The notes: generated by a model from the letters alone, not told the origin. A stretch of 64,000 nucleotides of DNA from Clostridia bacterium (GCA_017399225.1 JAFQEB010000122.1:1-64000), one strand, 5' to 3'. Shown: positions 32,627 through 41,622, counted from the stretch's first letter. Made by a program: numbers and translations.

Positions 32627-32654
32627 GCCGTAGGGAGGGCCGCCTCTCTACGGC
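32627..32654 (+). other. Intercistronic hairpin after the substrate-binding protein gene
   Basis: GCCGTAGGGAGG (32627-32638) pairs with CCTCTCTACGGC (32643-32654) with one mismatch and a 4-base loop; no T-run. It could act as an mRNA 3'-end stabiliser, giving more binding protein than permease. Confidence 0.65.
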
Positions 32655-32690
32655 ATTTGTACGATTCAGAATTGTGTGGAGGAATTCCCC

Positions 32691-33488
32691 GTGAACATCT
32701 TTGAGCAATGGTGGCTTGCCATTGAGCCGTTGGTGAAGTCCAACGAGCTCAACTTCTGGCAGTTTATCTACAAGGAGATCTACCTCAACGTCATCAAGGA
32801 TGATCGTTGGATGCAGTATTTGAAGGGCCTGGGCGTGACGCTGGAGGTCAGCTTCTACGCGATTCTGGTGGGTCTTGTGCTGGGCACGATCCTGGCCATC
32901 CTGCGCCTGCCCCAGATGCAGAACATGAGCGCCCGCGGCAAGGGCTTCCTGCCCAATGTGGGCGCGGTCATCGTGCGCGGTCTGTCCCGCCTGGCTGGGC
33001 TGTACATCAACATCATGCGCGGCACGCCCCTGCTTTTGCAGGTGCTGATCATCAACTTCGGCATTTTCGGCTCCATCCGCATCGATAAGGTCATTATTGG
33101 CGTGATTGCCTGCGGCCTGAACTCCGCCGCCTATGTGGCCGAGATCGTCCGCGGCGGCATCATGAGCGTGGAAAAGGGCCAGACTGAAGCCGGCCGCTCC
33201 CTGGGTCTCTCCGGCATCCGCACCATGCTATACATCATCCTGCCCCAGGCGGCCAAATCTGCCCTGCCTGCTATGTGCAATGAGTTTATCTCCCTGATCA
33301 AGGAGACCTCCATTCTGTCCTACATTGCGCTGACCGAGCTGACCAAGGCGGGCGACTACATCCGTTCCCGTACCTTCTCCGCCTTTACCCCCTATATCGT
33401 GTCCGGTCTGCTCTACCTGCTGGTGGTGCTCACGCTCACCTGGCTGATCGGCAAGCTGGAAAGGAGGCTGCGCAACAGTGACCACTGA
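32691..33488 (+). CDS. Amino-acid ABC transporter permease
   Basis: 265 residues with five membrane helices of the HisMQ/GlnP type. The cytoplasmic EAA loop is [25 protein letters not shown] (about 154-178) and the following [25 protein letters not shown] is typical. I place the start at GTG 32691, with GTGGAGG 8 bp upstream; an earlier GTG at 32676 overlaps that site. It overlaps the ATPase gene by 11 bp. A longer N-terminal extension than usual (about 40 residues) is present. Confidence 0.92.
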   Translation: MNIFEQWWLAIEPLVKSNELNFWQFIYKEIYLNVIKDDRWMQYLKGLGVTLEVSFYAILVGLVLGTILAILRLPQMQNMSARGKGFLPNVGAVIVRGLSRLAGLYINIMRGTPLLLQVLIINFGIFGSIRIDKVIIGVIACGLNSAAYVAEIVRGGIMSVEKGQTEAGRSLGLSGIRTMLYIILPQAAKSALPAMCNEFISLIKETSILSYIALTELTKAGDYIRSRTFSAFTPYIVSGLLYLLVVLTLTWLIGKLERRLRNSDH

Positions 33489-34221
33489 TATCATCATTTC
33501 CGTTCGAGACCTGGAAAAACACTTTGACGAGGGCAAATTGAAGGCCCTGCGCGGCGTCTCCGCCGATATCAAGCGAGGCGAGGTGGTGGTCGTCATCGGC
33601 CCCTCTGGCTCCGGCAAGTCGACCTTCCTGCGCTGCCTGAACCTGCTGGAGGAGCCCACCAAGGGCACCGTCACCGTCGAGGGTGTGGACATCACCGATC
33701 CCAAGGTCAAGATCAACAAGCACCGCGAGAAGATGGGTATGGTGTTCCAACACTTCAACCTCTTCCCCCACATGACCATCCTCAAGAACATGACCCTGGC
33801 TCCCCGCAAGCTGCTGAAGAAGAGCAAGGCAGAGGCGGAGGAAAAGGCGATGGCGCTCCTGAAGCGCGTGGGCCTGGCGGACCGCGCCAATGCCTACCCC
33901 AGCCAGCTCTCCGGCGGTCAGAAGCAGCGTATCGCCATCGTGCGCGCGCTGTGCATGGAGCCCCAGGTGATGCTCTTTGACGAGCCCACCTCCGCCCTTG
34001 ACCCCGAGATGGTCGGCGAGGTGCTGGACGTCATGAAGCAGCTGGCCCACGAGGGTATGACCATGGTAGTCGTTACCCACGAGATGGGCTTTGCCCGCGA
34101 GGTGGCGGATCGCGTCATCTTCATGGACGAGGGCAAGATCATCGAAGAGGGCAGTCCCGATCAGATCTTCAACCATCCCCAGCAGCCCCGCACCCAGGAT
34201 TTCCTGCGTAAGGTGTTGTAA
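33478..34221 (+). CDS. Amino-acid ABC transporter ATP-binding protein
   Basis: 247 residues of the GlnQ/HisP type. Walker [12 protein letters not shown] (about 38-48), Q-loop [12 protein letters not shown] (about 86-97), signature [11 protein letters not shown] (about 142-152), Walker [13 protein letters not shown] (about 163-174), switch THEMGFA. GTG start at 33478, with AAAGGAGG upstream inside the permease. Completes the importer. Confidence 0.95.
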   Translation: MTTDIIISVRDLEKHFDEGKLKALRGVSADIKRGEVVVVIGPSGSGKSTFLRCLNLLEEPTKGTVTVEGVDITDPKVKINKHREKMGMVFQHFNLFPHMTILKNMTLAPRKLLKKSKAEAEEKAMALLKRVGLADRANAYPSQLSGGQKQRIAIVRALCMEPQVMLFDEPTSALDPEMVGEVLDVMKQLAHEGMTMVVVTHEMGFAREVADRVIFMDEGKIIEEGSPDQIFNHPQQPRTQDFLRKVL

Positions 34222-34231
34222 GTTATATAGG

Positions 34232-34270
34232 AAAAGGACTTGCAGATGCGACGTCTGCAAGTCCTTTTTT
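34232..34270 (+). terminator. Strong bidirectional terminator
   Basis: 15-bp perfect stem (34232-34246 with 34254-34268), T-run on both strands, between the importer and the convergent SIMPL gene. Confidence 0.92.
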
Positions 34271-34282
34271 GTATCATGGGGA

Positions 34283-34981
34283 TTATTTCAGTTCAAACAC
34301 GATCGTCACGCTGGCGCTGACGGAGGTGTCGTCCGGCAGGATGGAGTTGCCCACAGCCGCATCCAGCTTGGAGGCGTAGGTGCGGGTCACGATGCCGTAG
34401 GAGGCAGTGGAGTCGCTGATGGACTTGACGCCCCCCAGGGAAAGACCGGCGGCGTCGGCCAGCAGGCGAGCCCGGCGCATGGCGTCCTGCACGGCGTAGC
34501 CGATGGCTTCATCCTGCGCTGCGTCTGCCTGGGTGGAGAGGAACTCGATGTTGTAGATGTTGTTGGCTCCGGCGGCAGTGGCCTTGTCCAGCGTCGCGCC
34601 GATGTGCTCCATGTCGCGGATGATGACGCTGAGCTGATTGGTCACATTGTACCCGGCAAGCTGCTGGCTACCGGAGGCGTAGTCGTACTCCGCGTGGACG
34701 GAATAGTTGCTGGTGGCAATGTCCTCCTCCGCGACGCCGGCTTCCTTAAGGGCTGCGATCACGGCGTGGATGGACGTATTATTGAGGGTGGAGGCTTCCT
34801 CGACCGTAGCAGCCGTGGTGGAAACGCCCACGGAGACGCGGACATAATCCGCAGTCAGGGTAACCGAGGCGCTGCCGGTGACGGTCAGGGTCGCATCGTT
34901 GGCTGCGGCGAAGGATTCCGCGCAGGCCAGCGACGGCAGCGCCAGCAGCAGGATGAGGGTCAGGGCAAGCAGCTTCTTCAT
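34283..34981 (-). CDS. Exported SIMPL (DUF541) domain protein
   Basis: 232 residues. Signal peptide MKKLLALTLILLLALPSLACA, then the SIMPL domain (about 28-232): TLTVTGSASVTLTADYVRVSVGV (about 31-53), SNYSVHAEYDYASGS, IIRDMEHIGATLDKATAAG (about 125-143), and EAIGYAVQDAMRRARLLADAAGL (about 165-187), all family hallmarks. The function of SIMPL proteins is poorly known; BP26 of Brucella is a member. ATG 34981 overlaps the stop of the upstream DUF4349 gene as ATGA, so translation is coupled to that module. Confidence 0.9.
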   Translation of the reverse strand: MKKLLALTLILLLALPSLACAESFAAANDATLTVTGSASVTLTADYVRVSVGVSTTAATVEEASTLNNTSIHAVIAALKEAGVAEEDIATSNYSVHAEYDYASGSQQLAGYNVTNQLSVIIRDMEHIGATLDKATAAGANNIYNIEFLSTQADAAQDEAIGYAVQDAMRRARLLADAAGLSLGGVKSISDSTASYGIVTRTYASKLDAAVGNSILPDDTSVSASVTIVFELK

Positions 34982-36135
34982 ACGTTCTTCCTCCTCTTGA
35001 TTCTGCGGATGATTACGATGACGACAGCCAGCACCGCCACAACGCCGATGAAGGGCAGTGCGGCGACCAGGAAGACCAGCATGTCGCCCAGGAAGGTGGT
35101 GAAGCTTTCCCAGCCGACCTGCACGGCGGAGAGGATGCGCTCCCACAGGGAAACGCTGTTGTCGGTCAGGGCCGGGGCGGTCTCCTCCTGCAGCGTGATG
35201 CTTACGGTGGAGTAGCTCACCTGCCGGTCGGTGCTGCTGAGGGAGGATTGCAGCCGGTCGATCTGGTACTGGGTGTCGGCGATCTGGCTTTCCAGGGCCA
35301 GCAGGTCGCTCAGGTCGCCGGATTCGGTGATCAGGGCCTGCAGGCGCTCCATCAGGGCCAGCTGGGTGTCGAGCCTTGCCTGGGTGTCCTGATAGGAGGC
35401 GGTCACGTCCTCGGCGGATTCCGAACGGGAGGTGATGCGCCCCAGCTGCTCTGTACCGGCGATATAGCCGTCCAGGGCGTCCTGGGGGATTCGCAGGGTC
35501 AGATGGGCGGTGCGCAGACCGGAGTAGCTGTTTTCGCTCTCCCTGCTGCTTTCGATCCAGCCGCCCTCGGCCTCGCACATGGCCCGCAGGTTCTCCAGGC
35601 TCATCTCGAAGGTCTGGGTCTGGATGGTCAGGCTGGCGGTGCGGATGATCTTCTTTTCAGCGGCCTCGGGTTCGGGCATGGCAGCCTCGGGTGCTGCGAC
35701 GCGGGCCATGGTGAACATGGCGCCGGTGTCGCCTGCTGCGGCTGTTTCATAGACGGCGGCTGCGTCCTCGTATTCCGTAAGGGCGAGCTTATAGGAATAG
35801 GAGTCGTTGGCGTATGCCCGGGAGCCGAGAAGGTCGATGGTATTGCTGCCATTCTCGGCCTGGCTGGCCTTCATGTCCCGGCGTTCTGCCTCCAGGCCGT
35901 CTCTTGTCAGCAGCGTGCCGCCGACGACGAACACCATCGCTGCGGCGATGCTCAGGAAACGGGTGATGGCCCGGCGGTTCAGGTTCTTCTCGGTGCGTTT
36001 TTCAGCCATATCTTCCTCCACCTTCTGCATCCAGGCGGCGTGAAGCCCCTCCGGCATCGGGGGAACCTCCTCGTTCAGCCCGGCCAATGCGTCCCGGAGG
36101 ACTTCGTTTTCGTCGATGTTTTGCATGTTAGGCAT
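34978..36135 (-). CDS. DUF4349 membrane protein, probable anti-sigma factor
   Basis: 385 residues. Cytoplasmic N-terminus of about 58 residues, one membrane helix (ITRFLSIAAAMVFVVGGTLL, about 57-76), an extracytoplasmic DUF4349 domain (IIRTASLTIQTQTFEMSLEN about 163-182; GWIESSRESENSYSGLRTAHLTLRIP about 192-217; coiled coil about 240-285; VSYSTVSITLQEE about 305) and a C-terminal membrane helix (about 345-378) ending RRKNV. The N-terminal cytosolic segment and the 8-bp overlap with an ECF sigma gene argue that it holds that sigma factor. No zinc motif (HxxxCxxC) is present, so it is not a ZAS anti-sigma. Confidence 0.85.
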   Translation of the reverse strand: MPNMQNIDENEVLRDALAGLNEEVPPMPEGLHAAWMQKVEEDMAEKRTEKNLNRRAITRFLSIAAAMVFVVGGTLLTRDGLEAERRDMKASQAENGSNTIDLLGSRAYANDSYSYKLALTEYEDAAAVYETAAAGDTGAMFTMARVAAPEAAMPEPEAAEKKIIRTASLTIQTQTFEMSLENLRAMCEAEGGWIESSRESENSYSGLRTAHLTLRIPQDALDGYIAGTEQLGRITSRSESAEDVTASYQDTQARLDTQLALMERLQALITESGDLSDLLALESQIADTQYQIDRLQSSLSSTDRQVSYSTVSITLQEETAPALTDNSVSLWERILSAVQVGWESFTTFLGDMLVFLVAALPFIGVVAVLAVVIVIIRRIKRRKNV

Positions 36136-36733
36136 GGATCTGTCCTCCTTTCATTGCTTTGGACGATGGTTTTGTCGGTTTGTTCCCGGACTCTGCCAGG
36201 AAATTGGCGATCTTCTGCCGTGCCCGGTTCAGCCGGCTCTTGACCGTGCCGATGGAGGTCTTCGTGATCTCCGCGATCTCGTCGTACTGCCGTCCCTCCA
36301 GCGCGTAGAGGATCAGCACCGTGCGCATGTCGCCGGGCAGGGCGTCGATGGCCTGGCGCAGTTGCGCATTGGATTCGGCGTTCAGCGCCGCAGCCTCCGG
36401 GGTGGGGGAGCCATCCACCGGGTGGAAGCCGCTTTCAGCCATTTCATCGGCGGATTCGGTCTCCGGCAGCCGCTTCTGCTTGCGCAGGAAGTCCAGGCAG
36501 ACGGTGGCGGCAATGCGGTACAGCCAGCTTTCCAGCGCACAATCGCCCCGGTAGCTGCCGATGGCCCGCCAGGCCTTGAGCATGGCCTCCTGCATACAGT
36601 CAGCGGCGTCCTGCTGGTGGTGGGTGTAGTGCCAGCACACCCGCCAGATCACCTGCTCATGGGGCGTGATCAGCTGCTCAAAGGCAGCCGTGTCGCCCTT
36701 CTGCGCCCGCCGCAGGGTGAATTCGTCGGTCAT
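36128..36733 (-). CDS. ECF-type RNA polymerase sigma factor
   Basis: 201 residues. Region 2: FEQLITPHEQVIWRVCWHY and DAADCMQEAMLKAWRAIGSY (about 19-62) with the helix that melts the -10. Region 4: LPGDMRTVLILYALEGRQYDEIAEITKTSIGTVKSRLNRARQKI (about 133-176), a helix-turn-helix. Linker between them is about 60 residues, within range. I chose ATG 36733 with GAGGTG upstream; a TTG further up is weaker. It overlaps the DUF4349 gene by 8 bp. Confidence 0.93.
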   Translation of the reverse strand: MTDEFTLRRAQKGDTAAFEQLITPHEQVIWRVCWHYTHHQQDAADCMQEAMLKAWRAIGSYRGDCALESWLYRIAATVCLDFLRKQKRLPETESADEMAESGFHPVDGSPTPEAAALNAESNAQLRQAIDALPGDMRTVLILYALEGRQYDEIAEITKTSIGTVKSRLNRARQKIANFLAESGNKPTKPSSKAMKGGQIHA

Positions 36734-36780
36734 ATCAGCACCTCGCTTTCGCAAAGGGATAAAGTCCTCTCTATTGTTCA

Positions 36781-36806
36781 GACGATGGATGGCCCGGATT
36801 TGTTCC
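36781..36806 (-). promoter_or_regulatory. Candidate ECF-type promoter upstream of the sigma gene
   Basis: Minus strand GGAAC (36806-36802), 17 bp, CGTC (36784-36781), about 48 bp before the start. Consistent with autoregulation; spacing is one base longer than usual. Confidence 0.4.
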
Positions 36807-36876
36807 CGGTCATTTCAGATTATAGCATGAACTTGTAACAATTGCGAGGGAAAGTTGAAGATGGAGGGGGAACATA

Positions 36877-36905
36877 TTGACAGCCCATGCCTGATTTGCT
36901 ATGAT
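36877..36905 (+). promoter_or_regulatory. Promoter of the propeller-like gene
   Basis: TTGACA (36877-36882), 17-bp spacer, TATGAT (36900-36905), followed by a 22-bp leader. Confidence 0.8.
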
Positions 36906-36927
36906 TCGTGCAGGAAGGTGAACGCAA

Positions 36928-38058
36928 ATGACAAAGGTGATGTTTCTCTCCGATGACGAGATGATGGTATACGCCCAGGGGCGCATCAGTTGCCTGCACA
37001 GTGAGCGTCGGGAACGCTATATTCAGACTGCCCGGAATCTGGAGGCCCGCAACGCCTGGAAGTATGAAGGCGCGGGCGCGAAGTTCCAGATGCGCGAGAA
37101 TCCCTATGAGCGGCAGAGCATCATGGCCGAAAGTCAGTGCCATGTTCGGGCCATTGCGCCCTGGCAGGGACGGCTGCTTTATGCCCTGACCACCCCGGAT
37201 ATGGGCGGCCTGTATGTTAAGGATCCGGCGGATGACGCTGCACCGGAGTCCTCCTGGCTCAGCGAGCGGGGGCTGCAGGTAGAGGATCTGCATGTGCAGG
37301 GCGATCAGGTGGCCCTTTCCGTCAAGGTCGGCATGGGCGAGCGTCACATCGCTGTCATGAAGGCCGACACTGCCCGGTATGAAATCATCACCCAGGGCGA
37401 CACGGTTGACGCCGCGCCCTTTTTGAGCCGGGACGGCCGTACCCTTTACTATGCTTCGGTCGGCCTTGCACGGAACGAAAACGGCTTTCTCATGGGCACA
37501 GGGCCCAGCGTGCTGCTGCGCATGAACCTGCGCACGGGCGAAATGGAGGAGATCGCTGCGGATGACCGGTACGATTATCTCCGCCCCAAGGAAGGCCCTG
37601 ACGGTGCGCTGTACTGCATTCGCCGGCCCCATCGGCAGCCGGAGGCCCCGAGGCCCGGCCTCGTCCAGCGGGTGAAGGGCTTTGGCGCCGCGATGAAGGG
37701 ACTGGGAAAGCTCCTGCGCCTGATCGGCGACCCTCAGGGGGAGGCGGCCCGGGAGGGCGGAGCCTCCACCCAGGGTGGGCAGGCAGTACAGAGCCGACCC
37801 TTTGATGACGTCTGGTTGAAGATCACCCCTGCCCGCGGCGAGGATGACCAGGAGAACGGCGGCATCCCATCGGACTGGGTGTTGCTGCGCCGGACGCCCG
37901 GCGGCTTCGAGGAGGTTTGCAAGGGAATCGCGGACTACGACTTTGACGGCGATGCGCTGGTAGTCAGCGACGGACGACGCATCCTCCGCATTGCAGATGG
38001 CGAGCGCGAGGTGCTCTACAAGGGGGCTTACGTTCCCCGCATTGCAGTGTTTGAATAA
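36928..38058 (+). CDS. Beta-propeller-like cytoplasmic protein, unknown function
   Basis: 376 residues with no signal peptide or membrane helix. Repeating blade-like strand pairs are visible, notably DAAPFLSRDGRTLYYASVG (about 163-181), RYDYLRPKEGPDGALYCIRRP (about 213-233) and DYDFDGDALVVSDGRRILRIADGEREVLY (about 335-363), the last ones close to TolB/WD40-like blades. A basic insertion (RVKGFGAAMKGLGKLLRLIG, about 245-264) interrupts the propeller. Own promoter and terminator. I cannot name a ligand. Confidence 0.72.
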   Translation: MTKVMFLSDDEMMVYAQGRISCLHSERRERYIQTARNLEARNAWKYEGAGAKFQMRENPYERQSIMAESQCHVRAIAPWQGRLLYALTTPDMGGLYVKDPADDAAPESSWLSERGLQVEDLHVQGDQVALSVKVGMGERHIAVMKADTARYEIITQGDTVDAAPFLSRDGRTLYYASVGLARNENGFLMGTGPSVLLRMNLRTGEMEEIAADDRYDYLRPKEGPDGALYCIRRPHRQPEAPRPGLVQRVKGFGAAMKGLGKLLRLIGDPQGEAAREGGASTQGGQAVQSRPFDDVWLKITPARGEDDQENGGIPSDWVLLRRTPGGFEEVCKGIADYDFDGDALVVSDGRRILRIADGEREVLYKGAYVPRIAVFE

Positions 38059-38063
38059 ATCCG

Positions 38064-38088
38064 GGCAGGCCTGCGGGTCTGCCTTTTT
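38064..38088 (+). terminator. Terminator after the propeller-like gene
   Basis: GGCAGGCC (38064-38071), loop TGCG, GGTCTGCC (38076-38083), then TTTTT. Confidence 0.8.
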
Positions 38089-38107
38089 GATTGCAAAATG
38101 AAAATTG

Positions 38108-38134
38108 TTAGCACTCTCGCGTGGTGAGTGCTAA
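38108..38134 (+). promoter_or_regulatory. CIRCE operator (HrcA binding site)
   Basis: TTAGCACTC-N9-GAGTGCTAA, a perfect 9-9-9 CIRCE element, 7 bp upstream of the -35 of htpG. It predicts HrcA repression of htpG. Confidence 0.95.
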
Positions 38135-38141
38135 TTTTCTC

Positions 38142-38170
38142 TTGCAATTCGGGAAAACTGGTGGTACAAT
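38142..38170 (+). promoter_or_regulatory. Promoter of htpG
   Basis: TTGCAA (38142-38147), 17-bp spacer, TACAAT (38165-38170). Confidence 0.75.
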
Positions 38171-38213
38171 ACCAACTGGAGCGAATCGCTCCCACAACAA
38201 GCACGTGGGGGAA

Positions 38214-38272
38214 CTCCTTCCGTCAGCAGCAGAGCTGCTGCCACCTCCCTCGGGGAGGGAGGCTTTTGGCTC
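38214..38272 (+). repeat. Family B palindromic repeat within the htpG 5' UTR
   Basis: CTTCCGTCAGCAGC-agA-GCTGCTGCC hairpin followed by CTCCCTCGGGGAGGGAG hairpin and TTTTGG. It lies after the promoter and before the ribosome-binding site at 38295-38300, so it is transcribed in the htpG mRNA. Confidence 0.75.
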
Positions 38273-38310
38273 CGGGTTTGAAAGTTGTCTTTACAGGAGG
38301 TACTTATCTT

Positions 38311-40203
38311 ATGGCAATCAACATGGAAAAGGGCAGCGTCTCCATCGACGCGCAAAACATCATGCCGGTCATCAAGCGCTGGCTGTATTCCGATCAGGAT
38401 ATCTTCCTGCGCGAGGTTGTTTCCAACGCCTGCGACGCGATCACCAAGCACCGCATGAAGTTCGGCAAGGAGGAAAACGAGGGCGTCCTGGTCACGGTCA
38501 ATAAGGAAGAAAAGACCATCACCATCTCCGACACCGGCATCGGCATGACCGCCGACGAGGTGCGCCGCTATATCAACCAGGTGGCCTTCTCCGGCGCGAC
38601 GGAGTTCATGAAACAGTTCGAGGGCGACGAAAAGAAGGGTGACATCATCGGCCATTTTGGTTTGGGCTTCTACTCTGTGTTCATGGTGAGCGATAAGGTC
38701 GAAATCATGACCAAAAGCAGCACCGAGGGCGCTGAGGCTGTCCATTGGGTCAGCGAGGACGGCATGTCCTTCGAGCTGGAAGCCGGCGAGCGCGCATCCC
38801 ACGGCACGGACATCATCCTGCACATCTCCGAGGACGCGAAGGAATTCCTTGAAATGTACCGCGTCCGCGAGGTGCTGAACCGTTACTGCGGCTACATGGC
38901 TTACCCGGTGTCCATCTTCGACGCCAACGCCAAGCCCTACGAGCGCGAGGAAGAGGTCGAAGGCGCCACTGACGCCGACGGCAAGCCCCTCAAGCGCAAG
39001 GTCATGGTCGACCCCAAGCCCAGCCGCATCAACGAGACCGCGCCCCTGTGGCTCAAGAAACCCAGCGAGTGCGAGGAAAAGGAGTACATCGACTTCTACC
39101 ATAAGATGTTCGGCTTTGAGGACCCGCTGTTCTGGGTGCACCTCAATGTGGACTACCCCTTCAACCTCAAGGGCATCCTGTACTTCCCCAAGCTCAAGAA
39201 TGAGTTCGGCGCCAACGAGGGCCAGGTGAAGCTCTTCTCCGGCCAGGTGTTCGTCGCGGACAACGTCAAGGAGGTCATCCCGGAGTTCCTCATGCTCCTC
39301 AAGGGCGTGATCGACTGCCCCGACCTGCCGCTGAACGTCAGTCGCTCCTTCCTGCAGAATGATGGCACGGTGAAGAAACTCTCCGCCCACATCACCAAGA
39401 AGGTCGCGGATAAGCTGGTGGGCCTGTTCAACACCGAACGCGAGACCTACGAAAAGTACTGGGACGACATCCACCCCTTCGTGAAGTTCGGCTGCATGAA
39501 GGACGCCAAGTTCTACGAGGCCGTCAAGAAGGCCCTGCTGCTGAAGCTCACCGACGGCAAGTATGTCACCCTGACCGAGTACCAGGAGGCCAACAGGGAA
39601 AAGGTCGACAAGAAGATCTACTACACCAACGATCCCAAGCGTCAGGCAGCGAGCGTGGCGCTGTACACGGCCCGCGGCATCGGCGTGGCAGTGATGGAGC
39701 ACCTGATCGACGGCAACTTCCAGTCCTTCCTGGAGTACTCCGGTGGGGAGGATGCGCCGCAGTTTGCCCGCGTGGACGCCGACGTTTCCGGCCTGACGGA
39801 GGAGAGCGACGAGGGCGCAACTCTGGATCAGGGAAAGCTCGCGGAGATGTTCCGCAAGGCGGTCGGCCAGGAGGAGATGCCTGTTGAACTGTCCGCACTG
39901 GCGGATAGCGAGCTGCCTGCCATCGTTACCGAGGACGAGCAGATGCGCCGCATGAAGGACATGTACCGGATGTACGGGCAGGACTTCCAGTTGCCGGATC
40001 GGTATACGCTGGTGCTGAACCGCCGGAATGCGACGGTGCAGGCCCTGGCGGAGCGGGATCCGGAGGATGAGATGACGGTGATGCTGTGCCAGCAGCTCTA
40101 CGACCTGGCACGGATGAGCGCGAAGCCCCTGGAGGCGGAGGAGATCACGGAATTCCTGAAGCGTAGCCAGAAGCTGGTCGCCCTGGCTGCCAAAGCCAAC
40201 TAA
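38311..40203 (+). CDS. htpG: Molecular chaperone HtpG (Hsp90)
   Basis: ATP-dependent chaperone. 630 residues, family length. GHKL ATPase domain: FLREVVSNACDAITKHR (about 31-47, catalytic Glu and Asn), ISDTGIGM (about 80-87), GHFGLGFYSVFMV (about 113-125), GTDIILHI (about 166). Middle domain includes NVSRSFLQND (about 344-353) and a C-terminal dimer domain. I chose ATG 38311 behind AGGAGG (38295-38300). The gene carries a CIRCE operator, whereas in Bacillus subtilis htpG is not in the HrcA regulon. Confidence 0.96.
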   Translation: MAINMEKGSVSIDAQNIMPVIKRWLYSDQDIFLREVVSNACDAITKHRMKFGKEENEGVLVTVNKEEKTITISDTGIGMTADEVRRYINQVAFSGATEFMKQFEGDEKKGDIIGHFGLGFYSVFMVSDKVEIMTKSSTEGAEAVHWVSEDGMSFELEAGERASHGTDIILHISEDAKEFLEMYRVREVLNRYCGYMAYPVSIFDANAKPYEREEEVEGATDADGKPLKRKVMVDPKPSRINETAPLWLKKPSECEEKEYIDFYHKMFGFEDPLFWVHLNVDYPFNLKGILYFPKLKNEFGANEGQVKLFSGQVFVADNVKEVIPEFLMLLKGVIDCPDLPLNVSRSFLQNDGTVKKLSAHITKKVADKLVGLFNTERETYEKYWDDIHPFVKFGCMKDAKFYEAVKKALLLKLTDGKYVTLTEYQEANREKVDKKIYYTNDPKRQAASVALYTARGIGVAVMEHLIDGNFQSFLEYSGGEDAPQFARVDADVSGLTEESDEGATLDQGKLAEMFRKAVGQEEMPVELSALADSELPAIVTEDEQMRRMKDMYRMYGQDFQLPDRYTLVLNRRNATVQALAERDPEDEMTVMLCQQLYDLARMSAKPLEAEEITEFLKRSQKLVALAAKAN

Positions 40204-40222
40204 CGGATCGGGAATAAACCGA

Positions 40223-40255
40223 AACAGCAAGATGGAAACGGCTTGCTGTTTTTTT
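40223..40255 (+). terminator. Terminator of htpG
   Basis: AACAGCAAG (40223-40231) pairs with CTTGCTGTT (40242-40250), then TTTTT. Confidence 0.85.
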
Positions 40256-40309
40256 GTGCTATATATGGGGGATGGGGAAGGGACAAACTGGAATTTGTGG
40301 AGGTTCTTT

Positions 40310-40690
40310 TTCCCTGCAAGGCTGGATTGGCTTACCGTAGAGAGCCGCTTTCGCGCGTCGAAAGCGGCGCAAAGCCGCCGGGGGGAAAGCAAAATGGTGC
40401 TTTCCCCCCGGTCCCCCCTCTTTTCCCTATGAGTTGTCCGCTTTGCGGCTGCGGTGCAGGGCGGCTCGGGTTGCAGAGGGTTTCTCTGAATTTCCGCTTT
40501 CAGCGGAAGAAACCCTCTGCAAATTCGCCGCTATATTTCCTTTGCGGGCTGTGCTGCAGCCGCTGGGGGCTGGCGGGGTGTTCTCTGTACTTTGCTTTGT
40601 TGGCTGCGGCTTAAGGTAGCCAAAAGGCTCCCTCTCGAGGGAGCTGTCGCCGTAAGGCGACTGAGGGAGTATGCGCGAGCCGTTTTACAG
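40310..40690. repeat. Long repeat-rich intergenic block
   Basis: Hairpins in series: GCCGCTTTCG-cgcgt-CGAAAGCGGC (about 40334-40358), GGGGGGAAAGC/GCTTTCCCCCC (about 40379-40409), and a long cruciform, TTGCAGAGGGTTTCT (40471-40485) with AGAAACCCTCTGCAA (40508-40522) enclosing TTCCGC/GCGGAA. A family B element in reverse orientation is at 40624-40668. No gene seen in the 650 bp between htpG and the BofC-like gene; a structured non-coding RNA cannot be excluded. Confidence 0.7.
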
Positions 40691-40855
40691 ACTACCCCAA
40701 AGGATTCCTATTCTACAAACCCCAATTTGTCGAACAGACAAGAAAGCAACTTCCCAATAAGCAAACGAGCATCCCCAGAACAGGATGCTCGTCTGTTTGC
40801 TGCCGGAAAAGCTGTACCTTATACCTTCTTCCCTCCGGGGGCTCCCCTCTGCGTT

Positions 40856-41482
40856 TCAGGATTCCACGCTCTCCAGCCACTTCTCCAGCGCCTCCTGCGT
40901 GTCAAAGCCCTTGCCGCGGCGCACCTCGGCCTGCACGGCTTCGGGCAGCTCGGCGACGGCGGCGTCCAGCTCCTTCACCAGTGCCAGCGCATCGCCGTAT
41001 TTGTTCTGCCAGATGCACAGCGTTCCGCTTTCGTTGGGGCGGAGTATCACATGCTGGGGACAGAACAGATCCAGCGACTGCTCCATCACCACCTCCGTGG
41101 CGGAGAAGGCGGTCACCTGCCAGGCATCGTAGGCGTCGCGCAGCTCGGCGAGGGTCTTGCCGGCCATTTCGGCGGGCAGGGCCTGGCGGCGGGTCATCTG
41201 ATGCCCGCAGGGCGCGAAGGTCATATGCTGGATCACCGCGCAATCTGCGGCCAGGGTCATGGCGGTATCCGTGCGCACCTGCGCTGCGTCCGGCTCGGCG
41301 GCGGGGGCATGGGCCCTGCGCGGCGCGAGACCGAGGATCATCAGCATCGCCAGGGCAAAGAGCATGGCGCTGCCCTGCAGCAGCTGCCTGCGGTCGACCG
41401 TGGGTTTCACGTCGATCAGTTCATCCGGTTCGTGATGCTGGGGGCGGCGATATTGTTCGTTCTGTTCGTTCATGCTGCTCAT
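40856..41482 (-). CDS. Membrane-anchored BofC C-terminal-domain-like protein
   Basis: 208 residues. Cytoplasmic N-terminus (about 35), one membrane helix (AMLFALAMLMILGLAP, about 39-54), then an extracytoplasmic domain. The end (LPEAVQAEVRRGKGFDTQEALEKWLESVES) matches the closing pattern of BofC C-terminal domains: Leu-Pro, a short helix, a Gly turn, and E-L-L-E-D/S-S. CIWQNKYGDALALV matches the preceding strand. BofC controls SpoIVB signalling in spore formers; a role in sporulation is inferred only. ATG 41482 after AGGGAGG. Confidence 0.62.
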   Translation of the reverse strand: MSSMNEQNEQYRRPQHHEPDELIDVKPTVDRRQLLQGSAMLFALAMLMILGLAPRRAHAPAAEPDAAQVRTDTAMTLAADCAVIQHMTFAPCGHQMTRRQALPAEMAGKTLAELRDAYDAWQVTAFSATEVVMEQSLDLFCPQHVILRPNESGTLCIWQNKYGDALALVKELDAAVAELPEAVQAEVRRGKGFDTQEALEKWLESVES

Positions 41483-41622
41483 GGGCAGGCCTCCCTTCCG
41501 TTTGCTGTCAGTATGGGCGAAGGGCGGCTGGGATATTCTTTTCAGAAATTTCAGAAAAAACGGCAGGGTTTCCAAAGGATAAATCGTATATATCAAAGAG
41601 AACATTCCAAAGGAGCAAAACG

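Noticed and set aside
38131..40392. 753-residue minus-strand frame
   Set aside because: Antisense to htpG; no signal or motif, and htpG is beyond doubt.
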